64,000 bases of DNA, taken from Streptomyces sp. CB01201 (GTDB taxonomy: Bacteria > Actinomycetota > Actinomycetes > Streptomycetales > Streptomycetaceae). The notes under the pieces are model-generated. The model saw nothing but the letters and a program-made list of their open reading frames with translations, was not told the origin of the DNA and did no database searches. Positions 28,104 through 34,716 of this stretch are shown here, in pieces. A program made the translations under genes and the position numbers. The stretch covers positions 124,001-188,000 of the forward strand of contig NZ_NNBJ01000012.1 of assembly GCF_002803085.1 (NCBI RefSeq), written 5' to 3'. How positions within the stretch are numbered: the stretch's first letter is position 1; each line of letters begins with the position of its first letter.

Positions 28104-29345
28104 TTGAACGGGCAGCCTATTTCGGGGGCTCCGGCCGCGGCCGGACGCCGCGGCCGTCGGGGCGGCACACTGCCGGCCCTCATATGCGGAGCGCTGCTGC
28201 TGCTCGTCACCGCGTGCGGCGGGGGCGACGGCGGATCCAAGTCGAAGGCCGGCAGCGCGGGCGCCACCGAGGACACCAAGGCGTCCGAGGCCGTGGTCAC
28301 CATCGTCCCTGCGGACAACGCCAAGGACGTGGCCACCAACGGCGCGCTGAAGATATCCGCCGACAAGGGCAGGCTGACCGCCGTCGCGGTCGCCGACAGC
28401 AAGGGCAACACGGTCGCCGGAAAGATATCCGCGGACGGCCTCGGCTGGGCCCCGGACCAGCACCTCGCCTCCGCCACGCAGTACAAGGTGCACGCGGTCG
28501 CCAAGGACGCCAAGGGCCGCGAGTCCGCCAAGGACACCACCTTCACCACGCTCGTCCCGACCAACACGTTCATCGGCCAGTACGTGCCCGAGGACGGGTC
28601 CACCGTCGGTGTCGGGATGCCGGTCTCCATCAACTTCAGCCGGGGCATCACCAACCCGGACGCGGTCAAGAAGGCGATCACCGTGACGGCCGAGCCGTCC
28701 GTCCCGGTCGAGGGCCACTGGTTCGGCAACGACCGCCTCGACTTCCGCCCCGAGAACTACTGGGCCCCCGGCACCAAGGTCACCGTCAAGCTGAACCTGG
28801 ACGGCGTCGAGGGCCGGCCCGGCGTCTACGGCAAGCAGACCCGCACCGTCCACTTCACCATCGGCCGCTCCCAGGTCTCCACCGTCGACGCGAGCGCCCA
28901 CACCATGAAGGTGGAGCGCGACGGCAAGCTCCTGAAGACCATCCCGATCAGCGCGGGCTCCCCGCAGAACACCACGTACAACGGGCAGATGGTCATCAGC
29001 GAGAAGTACGAGGTGACGCGCATGAACGGCGCCACCGTCGGCTTCGGCGGCGAGTACGACATCAAGGACGTGCCGCACGCGATGCGCCTGTCCAGCTCGG
29101 GCACCTTCATCCACGGCAACTACTGGGGCGACCCCTCGGTGTTCGGCTCGGCCAACACCAGCCACGGCTGTGTCGGTCTGCGCGACGCACGCGGCGCGGG
29201 CGACCCGTCCACGCCGGCCGCCTGGTTCTACAACAGCTCCCTGATCGGCGACGTGGTCGTCGTGAAGAACTCCAAGGACAAGGTCATCCAGCCCGACAAC
29301 GGCCTCAACGGCTGGAACCTCTCCTGGGCGGAGTGGACCAAGTAA
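28104..29345 (+). CDS. L,D-transpeptidase lipoprotein (Ig-like plus YkuD), copy 2, probable TTG start
   Basis: A 413-residue paralogue of the preceding gene. The signal region (RRGRRGGTLPALICGALLLLV) ends in the lipobox VTAC. Ig-like domains follow, then the YkuD domain with HGNYW and NTSHGCVGLRD, nucleophile C356. It should form 3-3 peptidoglycan crosslinks. Start: TTG 28104 has GGGGAG 7 nt upstream and gives a normal-length signal peptide. GTG 28056 is in frame but has a poorer site and adds 16 atypical residues. The gene is monocistronic between two strong terminators. The two copies differ mainly in the N-terminal linker, which is Lys/Ser/Gly-rich here. Confidence 0.92.
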   Translation: MNGQPISGAPAAAGRRGRRGGTLPALICGALLLLVTACGGGDGGSKSKAGSAGATEDTKASEAVVTIVPADNAKDVATNGALKISADKGRLTAVAVADSKGNTVAGKISADGLGWAPDQHLASATQYKVHAVAKDAKGRESAKDTTFTTLVPTNTFIGQYVPEDGSTVGVGMPVSINFSRGITNPDAVKKAITVTAEPSVPVEGHWFGNDRLDFRPENYWAPGTKVTVKLNLDGVEGRPGVYGKQTRTVHFTIGRSQVSTVDASAHTMKVERDGKLLKTIPISAGSPQNTTYNGQMVISEKYEVTRMNGATVGFGGEYDIKDVPHAMRLSSSGTFIHGNYWGDPSVFGSANTSHGCVGLRDARGAGDPSTPAAWFYNSSLIGDVVVVKNSKDKVIQPDNGLNGWNLSWAEWTK

Positions 29346-29360
29346 CCCCGACCGGCCATG

Positions 29361-29397
29361 AGGGACCCGGTGCTGTGAGCGACAGCACCGGGTCCCT
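29361..29397. terminator. Strong hairpin terminator after L,D-transpeptidase copy 2
   Basis: AGGGACCCGGTGCTGT pairs perfectly with ACAGCACCGGGTCCCT: a 16-bp stem, 5-nt loop, then TGTCGTT. It begins 16 nt past the stop codon and ends 28 nt before the next start. Confidence 0.9.
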
Positions 29398-29425
29398 TGT
29401 CGTTAGTGGCCGTTAACCTGCCTTC

Positions 29426-30193
29426 ATGACTGTGAACCTGGAAGTCTCCGAGGGCGTCGGCACCCTCCGTCTGAACCGCCCCCCGATGAACGCGCTCGAC
29501 GTCGCGACGCAGGACCGGCTGCGCGAGCTGGCCGAGGAGGCGGCCCGGCGCGACGACGTGCGGGCGGTGGTCCTGTACGGCGGCGAGAAGCTGTTCGCGG
29601 CGGGCGCGGACATCAAGGAAATGCAGGCGATGGACCACGCGGCGATGGTCGTGCGCGGCAGGGCGTTGCAGGAGTCCTTCACCGCCGTCGCCAGGATCCC
29701 CAAGCCCGTCGTGGCGGCCGTCACCGGCTATGCGCTCGGTGGCGGCTGCGAGTTGGCGCTCTGCGCCGACTTCCGCATCGCCGGCGACAACGCGAAGCTC
29801 GGCCAGCCCGAGATCCTGCTGGGCCTGATCCCCGGCGCGGGCGGCACCCAGCGCCTGGCGCGTCTGGTGGGCCCGTCCAAGGCGAAGGACCTCATCTTCA
29901 CCGGCCGCCAGGTGAAGGCGGACGAGGCGCTCGCCATGGGCCTGGTCGACCAGGTGGTCCCGGCCGCCGAGGTGTACGAGCGGGCCCACGCCTGGGCCGC
30001 CCGGCTCGCGCAGGGCCCGGCGATCGCGCTGCGCGCCGCCAAGGAGTCCATCGACACCGGTCTGGAGGCGGACATCGACACCGGCCTCGCCGTCGAACGC
30101 AACTGGTTCGCGGGCCTGTTCGCCACCGAGGACCGCGAGCGGGGCATGCGCAGCTTCGTGGAGGAGGGCCCGGGCAAGGCCAAGTTCCTCTGA
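29426..30193 (+). CDS. Enoyl-CoA hydratase/isomerase family protein
   Basis: A 255-residue crotonase-fold enzyme. The oxyanion-hole segments are AGADIKEM and ALGGGCELAL. The two catalytic glutamates of true hydratases are both present: E109 (GGGCELALCADF) and E129 (GQPEILLGLIPGAGG). It should hydrate 2-enoyl-CoA in fatty-acid or branched-chain degradation. The ATG at 29426 follows immediately after a terminator hairpin, so its promoter must overlap that hairpin or the gene is expressed by read-through. No other beta-oxidation gene is adjacent. Confidence 0.92.
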   Translation: MTVNLEVSEGVGTLRLNRPPMNALDVATQDRLRELAEEAARRDDVRAVVLYGGEKLFAAGADIKEMQAMDHAAMVVRGRALQESFTAVARIPKPVVAAVTGYALGGGCELALCADFRIAGDNAKLGQPEILLGLIPGAGGTQRLARLVGPSKAKDLIFTGRQVKADEALAMGLVDQVVPAAEVYERAHAWAARLAQGPAIALRAAKESIDTGLEADIDTGLAVERNWFAGLFATEDRERGMRSFVEEGPGKAKFL

Positions 30194-30229
30194 GCGCAGG
30201 GCAGTTGAGGGCGTCGCGTCAACGGCGGC

Positions 30230-30327
30230 TGTACATGTGATGACGATGTGTACACCCTGTGGGGGGATTAGCGCAGCCTTAAGGGCACCTTAAGGAAAAC
30301 CTCTCCGGAACGCTTGGTGATCAAGCG
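30230..30327. promoter_or_regulatory. Operator-like palindrome cluster ahead of the RsbW-like gene
   Basis: TGTACA occurs at 30230-30235 and 30249-30254. The 8-bp palindrome CCTTAAGG occurs at 30277-30284 and 30288-30295, 11 bp apart (one helical turn). CGCTTG-GTGAT-CAAGCG is at 30311-30327. These AT-containing palindromes stand out in the GC-rich background and look like a regulated promoter. No regulator can be assigned. Confidence 0.45.
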
Positions 30328-30397
30328 AACGCGGCAGGTCATCGCAGGTCGGAGGGGGCGTGAAAGGTCCTCGACTGCCTCCGTCATATGCCAAAAG

Positions 30398-30428
30398 GCG
30401 CCTCCGGAACGTCAGCTTCCGGAGGCGC
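30398..30428. terminator. Hairpin between enoyl-CoA hydratase and RsbW-like genes (terminator or attenuator)
   Basis: GCGCCTCCGGAA and TTCCGGAGGCGC form a perfect 12-bp stem with a 7-nt loop. It is preceded by CCAAAA and followed by TATTCCTT. An open frame from GTG 30360, with its own GGAGGGGG site, runs through it into the next gene, so attenuation is an alternative to simple termination. Confidence 0.65.
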
Positions 30429-30479
30429 TATTCCTTCGGAACCGCCCCGGAGGCCGCTCCGGGCGGCCATGATGGGGGC

Positions 30480-30983
30480 ATGGCGGGGCTGGAGGGTGTG
30501 GAACAACCGGCGCAGCGTGTGAGTGCGACCGCGGCGCGCTGGATGCCGTCCGCCGACGACGAACTGGCGCTGAAGGCGCTGGAGTTGTTCGGTAATCCGA
30601 CGGAGGGCGAAGTGCGGCTGCCGTCGCGTCCGGAGTCCGCGGCGACGGCTCGGCGGATCACCCAGTCCGTGGTACTGCGCCAGTGGGTGCTCTCGCCGAC
30701 CCTGGCCGAACACGCGGTGCTCCTCGTCTCCGAGCTGGTCGGCAACGCGGTCCGGCACACCGGGGCCCGGGTCTTCGGCCTGCGGATGCTGCGGCGCCGG
30801 GGCTGGATCCGGATCGAGGTCCGGGACCCCTCGCGCGGGCTGCCCTGTCTGATGCCGGTGCACGAGATGGACGTGAGCGGGCGCGGCCTCTTCCTCGTCG
30901 ACAAGCTCTCGGACCGCTGGGGCGTGGATCTGCTGCCGCGCGGCAAGACCACCTGGTTCGAGATGCGGGTCGCCGACCGCTGA
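30480..30983 (+). CDS. RsbW-like ATP-binding regulatory protein (HATPase_c)
   Basis: A 167-residue single-domain GHKL ATPase resembling anti-sigma-factor kinases. The N box is LLVSELVGNAVRHTGA, G1 is EVRDPSRGLP and G2 is SGRGLFLVDKLSDRWG. There is no sensor or HTH domain. Streptomycetes encode many such proteins; most partners are unknown. I chose ATG 30480 because the longer frame from GTG 30360 contains a terminator-like hairpin, but that upstream start has a good ribosome site and would add 40 basic residues. A terminator follows at 31044. No sigma factor or anti-anti-sigma gene is next to it. Confidence 0.88.
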   Translation: MAGLEGVEQPAQRVSATAARWMPSADDELALKALELFGNPTEGEVRLPSRPESAATARRITQSVVLRQWVLSPTLAEHAVLLVSELVGNAVRHTGARVFGLRMLRRRGWIRIEVRDPSRGLPCLMPVHEMDVSGRGLFLVDKLSDRWGVDLLPRGKTTWFEMRVADR

Positions 30984-31043
30984 GGCGCCGTCGCGCCGTC
31001 GCGCCGATGCGTCGAAGCGCCGGGGGGTCGGGGGGCCGGGAAT

Positions 31044-31093
31044 CACAGAAGCCCCCTGGGCTGCCGGGTGCGGCGCCTGCGGGGGCTTCTGTG
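31044..31093. terminator. Hairpin terminator after the RsbW-like gene
   Basis: CACAGAAGCCCCC and GGGGGCTTCTGTG form a perfect 13-bp stem. The 24-nt interior is itself GC-rich. It lies 61 nt after the stop codon. Confidence 0.75.
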
Positions 31094-31234
31094 GAGCGCC
31101 GCGGATCTGTGGGGGGTGTGATCCACGGCGACTGAGGACGACCTGGCCCGGGTCAATGGGGGTCGTGGCTCCGACTATGACAGATGGGCGGCCCATCCTC
31201 AAAAGTCCCTACTCGGACATAACGCCATGAACCA

Positions 31235-31290
31235 TCACAGTTTAGCTGTGAATCGTAGGTGAGCTAGAGCACTCACCTTTCAAACTGTGA
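31235..31290. promoter_or_regulatory. Mutually exclusive inverted repeats in AT-rich leader
   Basis: TCACAG (31235) can pair with CTGTGA (31246-31251) to make a small hairpin. The longer TCACAGTTT (31235-31243) can instead pair with AAACTGTGA (31282-31290), enclosing a third stem GGTGAG/CTCACC at 31258-31277. These may be protein-binding sites or alternative RNA folds ahead of the operon at 31422. Confidence 0.45.
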
Positions 31291-31421
31291 ATAAGTATCG
31301 AGGGTGCTGAGTGAATCAGCGAGCTTGACGCCCGGGGCGCGCCCCGGCCGGGCGCGACCCGCAAAGGTCCTGAAGTGGGTCAATCGTTACCAAGCGCGCC
31401 TCGGCGCACTTAAATGTCCAT

Positions 31422-32237
31422 GTGCTGAATCCATCACCCCGTGCGGTAGACCGCCGCAGCGCCCTGCGGGCCGGGGCGGGCGCGGCCATCGTGGGGGCAT
31501 TCACGACGGGCTGCTCGGACGACGAGGGCGGCGCACGGCCGGCCGGATCTTCGACACCGCCGCCGTCCGCCTCCGCCGCGGCCGCCGCCCGCCCCGGCAA
31601 GCCCCGCCCCGCACCGGCCCCCCGCGCCTTTCCCGGGCAGCCGGTCCAGATCGAGAGCGGACCCCGGGCCCGCCCGCAGGTCGCGCTCACCTTCCACGGC
31701 CAGGGCGATCCGAAGATCGCCACCACCCTGCTCAGCGAGGCCGAGAAGGCCGGTGCCCGCGTCACCGTCCTCGCCGTCGGCAGCTGGCTCGACGAGCAGC
31801 CCGCGATGGCCCGCCGCATCCTGGACGGCGGCCATGAACTGGGCAACCACACCCAGCACCACATCGACATCTCCGCCATGGACGAGTCGGAGGCCTACGC
31901 CGAGATCACCGGCTGCGCGGACCGCCTGCGCCGGCTCACCGGCTCCATCGGGACGTGGTTCCGGCCCTCCCGTGCCCAGTACGCGACGCCGCTCGTTCAG
32001 AAACTGGCCCGGCAGGCGGGATACCCGCACGTCCTGTCGTACGACGTCGACTCGCTCGACTTCACCTCGCCCGGCGCCTCGGCCGTCACCCGCAACGTCA
32101 CCGAGCAGATCCGCAACGGATCGGTGGTGAGCCTGCACTTCGGCTATGCGGACACGGTCGCCGCGCTGCCCGTTCTACTCGCCGAACTGGAACGCCGCCG
32201 ACTGCGCGCGGTCACGACCACGGAGCTGCTGATCTGA
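31422..32237 (+). CDS. NodB-fold (polysaccharide deacetylase-like) Tat lipoprotein with altered motif 1
   Basis: A 271-residue exported protein. The N-terminus has a twin-arginine signal and lipobox (DRRSALRAGAGAAIVGAF, then TTGC), followed by a Pro/Ala/Ser linker. The NodB fold starts at VALTFHGQGD. In active deacetylases this is TFDDGP, so the catalytic-base Asp and the metal-ligand Asp are replaced. Motif 2 (GHELGNHTQHH) keeps the two metal-binding histidines. Motif 3 is changed (WFRPSRAQY instead of RxPY), while DVDSLDF and SVVSLHFG resemble motifs 4 and 5. It is either a subfamily with different chemistry or a binding protein. The start is GTG 31422. The next gene overlaps by one base (TGATG), so the two are coupled. 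Confidence 0.85.
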   Translation: MLNPSPRAVDRRSALRAGAGAAIVGAFTTGCSDDEGGARPAGSSTPPPSASAAAAARPGKPRPAPAPRAFPGQPVQIESGPRARPQVALTFHGQGDPKIATTLLSEAEKAGARVTVLAVGSWLDEQPAMARRILDGGHELGNHTQHHIDISAMDESEAYAEITGCADRLRRLTGSIGTWFRPSRAQYATPLVQKLARQAGYPHVLSYDVDSLDFTSPGASAVTRNVTEQIRNGSVVSLHFGYADTVAALPVLLAELERRRLRAVTTTELLI

Positions 32238-33418
32238 TGCCGACCGTAACGAAGACGACCACCGCGCTGCTCGCGGCCGCCCTGCTCGCGGCGCTCGCCG
32301 GCTGCGGCTCGGGTGCCGACCACGAGAACGAGGCGCTCAGCACCAAGGCGGCGCCCCCGCCCGCCGTCGTCAAGAAGCCCGTGCCGCAGGGGCTGCCCGG
32401 GATGCCGCCCGTCCTCGACCCCAAGGACGCCTACGCGGCGGACCGGCCGAACGCGCTCCAGCCCGCCGTGAAGAACTTCCTGCCGCGCGTGTACGTGCCC
32501 AACACCAACTCCAACACGGTGTCCGTGATCGACCCGGCGACCTACAAGGTCATCGAGACGATCCCGGTCGGCCACCAGCCGCAGCACGTGGTCCCGTCGT
32601 GGGACATGAAGACGCTCTGGGTCAACAACGACCTGGGCGACTCGCTCACCGCCATCGACCCGGCGACCGGCAAGACCGGCCGCACCGTGCAGGTCTCCGA
32701 CCCGTACAACCTCTACTTCACGCCCAACGGCAAGTACGCCGTGGTCATGGCCTCGATGGACCGCGAACTCGTCTTCCGCGACCCCGTCACCATGAACCGG
32801 GTCAAGACCGTCCCGGTGACCTGCGCGGGCGTCAACCACGCGGACTTCTCCATGGACGGCCGGTACTTCATCGTCTCCTGCGAGTTCTCCGGCGAGCTGC
32901 TCAAGGTCGACACCGAGAAAATGGCCATCGTCGGCCAGCAGAAGCTGCCGTTCGACGGGGCGATGCCGCAGGACGTGAAGATGTCCCCGGACGGCAAGAC
33001 GTTCTACGTGGCCGACATGATGGCCCACGGCATGTGGGTCCTGAACGGCGACAAGTTCGACAAGCCGGTCCTGCTGCCCACCGGCAAGGGCTGCCACGGG
33101 CTCTACATCAGCCGCGACTCCAAGGAGATGTACATCTCCAACCGCGGCGAGGGCACCATCTCCATCTTCGACTTCACCCAGAACAAGCTGACCAAGAAGT
33201 GGGAGCTGCCCGACGGCGGCAGCCCCGACATGGGCGGCGTCTCCGCCGACGGCAAGGTGCTCTGGCTGTCCGGGCGTTACAACGCCGAGGTGTACGCCAT
33301 CGACACCACCACCGGCAAGGAGCTGGCCCGCATCCCCGTCGGCTCGGGCCCGCACGGACTCGCCGTCTACCCCCAGCCCGGCCGGTACTCGCTCGGCCAC
33401 ACCGGCATCTTCCGCTGA
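32237..33418 (+). CDS. YVTN/cytochrome d1-like beta-propeller lipoprotein
   Basis: A 393-residue lipoprotein. The signal ends in the lipobox LAGC near residue 23. The mature part is a seven-bladed-type propeller built of YNCE/YVTN repeats: VYVPNTNSNTVSVIDPATYK, LWVNNDLGDSLTAID, FYVADMMAHGMWVLNG, MYISNRGEGTISIFD, LWLSGRYNAEVYAID. It has no heme-binding CxxCH. Such proteins act outside the cell in binding or scaffolding; the ligand is unknown. Coupled one-base translation with the NodB-fold gene suggests the two lipoproteins act together on the cell surface. A strong bidirectional terminator follows. Confidence 0.88.
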   Translation: MPTVTKTTTALLAAALLAALAGCGSGADHENEALSTKAAPPPAVVKKPVPQGLPGMPPVLDPKDAYAADRPNALQPAVKNFLPRVYVPNTNSNTVSVIDPATYKVIETIPVGHQPQHVVPSWDMKTLWVNNDLGDSLTAIDPATGKTGRTVQVSDPYNLYFTPNGKYAVVMASMDRELVFRDPVTMNRVKTVPVTCAGVNHADFSMDGRYFIVSCEFSGELLKVDTEKMAIVGQQKLPFDGAMPQDVKMSPDGKTFYVADMMAHGMWVLNGDKFDKPVLLPTGKGCHGLYISRDSKEMYISNRGEGTISIFDFTQNKLTKKWELPDGGSPDMGGVSADGKVLWLSGRYNAEVYAIDTTTGKELARIPVGSGPHGLAVYPQPGRYSLGHTGIFR

Positions 33419-33426
33419 ACCGGCCC

Positions 33427-33486
33427 GCGCGTACGGTCCGCGCGCGTACGGTCCGCGAACGTGCGGTCCGCGAACGTCCGGCCAGC
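33427..33486. repeat. Four tandem 15-bp repeats
   Basis: GCGCGTACGGTCCGC at 33427 and 33442 is identical. GAACGTGCGGTCCGC (33457) and GAACGTCCGGCCAGC (33472) are diverged copies. The array lies between the propeller stop and the terminator at 33489. Confidence 0.8.
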
Positions 33487-33488
33487 AA

Positions 33489-33518
33489 GTGCCCCGGGGC
33501 CCGCCGGCCCCGGGGCAC
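33489..33518. terminator. Bidirectional hairpin terminator between propeller and P450 genes
   Basis: GTGCCCCGGGGCC and GGCCCCGGGGCAC form a perfect 13-bp stem with a CGCC loop, 8 nt from the P450 stop codon, between convergent genes. Confidence 0.85.
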
Positions 33519-33525
33519 CCCTGGG

Positions 33526-34716
33526 TCACCACAGCACCGGCAGCCGCTCCGGCAGGCGCTTGATGAAGCCGGTGCGCCACACCAGCTGCTCGGCCGGGAC
33601 CGCGAGGCGCAGACCCGGCATCCGGTCCACCAGGACCGCGAGCGCGGTCTCCGCGTGCAGCCGGCCAAGGCCCGTGGCCGGGCAGAAGTGCCGGCCGGCC
33701 CCGAACGAGAGGTGCGGGTTGTGCCCCCGGTCGAGATCCAGGCGCTCGGGGTCGCTGAAGACCGCCGGGTCGAAGTTGGCGCCCTCGACCAGTACGAGCA
33801 CCAACTCGCCCTTTCTGACCAGGACTTCGCCCAGCCGTACGTCCTCAAGGGCGAGCCTCGGCAGCCCGTCGCCGATGGACAGGTTCCAGCGCAGCAGCTC
33901 GTCCACGGCCCGGCCCATGCGCTCGGGGTGCTCGCGCAGATGGCCGATCAGCTCCGGGTGCTGGAGCAGGGCCAGGATCGCCAGGATCAGGAACGCGGAG
34001 GTCGATACCGCGCCCGCGCCGAACATGGAGACGGCGACCGTGGCCAGCATCTCGTCCGTCAGATGCGCGGACTCGCGGTCCTCGCGCAGCGCCCCGAGTC
34101 GGCCGAGCAGACTGTCCGGCGGCACATCGGGCGCGTTCAGGCGCTCCACCATGTACCCGAGGTCCTTGTACCAGTTGAGCCCGGCGCCCTCGAAGGTGTG
34201 GGTGCTCGTCATGAACGCGGTGTCCAGGCCCGACATGAGCCGGCGCCAGTCCGTGAAGGGGACCCCGATCACCTGGCAGTGCAGGGCCGCCGAGAACGGG
34301 TCGGCGAACCCCGCCCGGAGGTCGGCGGGCGGGCCCTCGGCGAGCAGCGCGTCGACGAACTCGCCGGCCCGCTCGCGCAGCCGCCCGGCCAGGCCGTCGG
34401 CGCGCGGGCTCAGCGACTTCATCACGGCGGAGCGCAGTCCGGCGCTGTTGATGTTGCCCATGTTGTTGACGACCTCGGGCGGGATCGTCAGTGCGTACTG
34501 GCGCGGGACGCCCGGCGCGGCGGTGTCCTTGAGGCTGAACCGCTCGTCCTCCAGGACCTGTTTGGCCAGGGCGTGACTGCTCACCAGCCAGGCCTGGTCG
34601 CCGGTGAGCGTACGCACCCGGGCCACGGGCTGCTTCTCGCGCAGCCAGGTGCACTCCTCGGGCAGTACGTCCCCGCGGCGCGAGAGCGGGAAGTCGAGTA
34701 CGGGCTCGGCGGTCAT
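33526..34716 (-). CDS. CYP121-like cytochrome P450 (mycocyclosin synthase-type)
   Basis: A 396-residue P450. Heme ligand C345 is in FGAGRHFCPATGL and the ExxR is in DELLRW. The I-helix reads GAGAVSTS instead of the usual AGxET, so the acid residue is absent. As I recall M. tuberculosis CYP121, it is also 396 residues with heme C345 and the same GAG(V)ISTG I-helix. It also shares near-identical segments such as PPEVVNNMGNI, VRKGELVLVLVEGANFDP (one change) and PERLPVLW. T77, N85, F168 and W182 match CYP121 active-site residues, and S238 aligns with S237. But K386 and I385 replace Arg386 and Gln385. Its ATG overlaps the CDPS stop (ATGA). It probably couples or otherwise oxidises the cyclodipeptide. 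Ferredoxin genes are not nearby. Confidence 0.93.
   Translation of the reverse strand: MTAEPVLDFPLSRRGDVLPEECTWLREKQPVARVRTLTGDQAWLVSSHALAKQVLEDERFSLKDTAAPGVPRQYALTIPPEVVNNMGNINSAGLRSAVMKSLSPRADGLAGRLRERAGEFVDALLAEGPPADLRAGFADPFSAALHCQVIGVPFTDWRRLMSGLDTAFMTSTHTFEGAGLNWYKDLGYMVERLNAPDVPPDSLLGRLGALREDRESAHLTDEMLATVAVSMFGAGAVSTSAFLILAILALLQHPELIGHLREHPERMGRAVDELLRWNLSIGDGLPRLALEDVRLGEVLVRKGELVLVLVEGANFDPAVFSDPERLDLDRGHNPHLSFGAGRHFCPATGLGRLHAETALAVLVDRMPGLRLAVPAEQLVWRTGFIKRLPERLPVLW

Larger units (their letters stand above)
30984..31421. promoter_or_regulatory. Long intergenic region with terminator and AT-rich structured segment
   Basis: A 438-bp stretch without a gene. It holds the terminator at 31044-31093 and then, from about 31190 to 31300, an unusually AT-rich segment with several inverted repeats. 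This is presumably the promoter/leader of the deacetylase-like operon beginning at 31422. TTGACG at 31325 could be a -35 box, but I see no good -10 after it. Confidence 0.45.
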
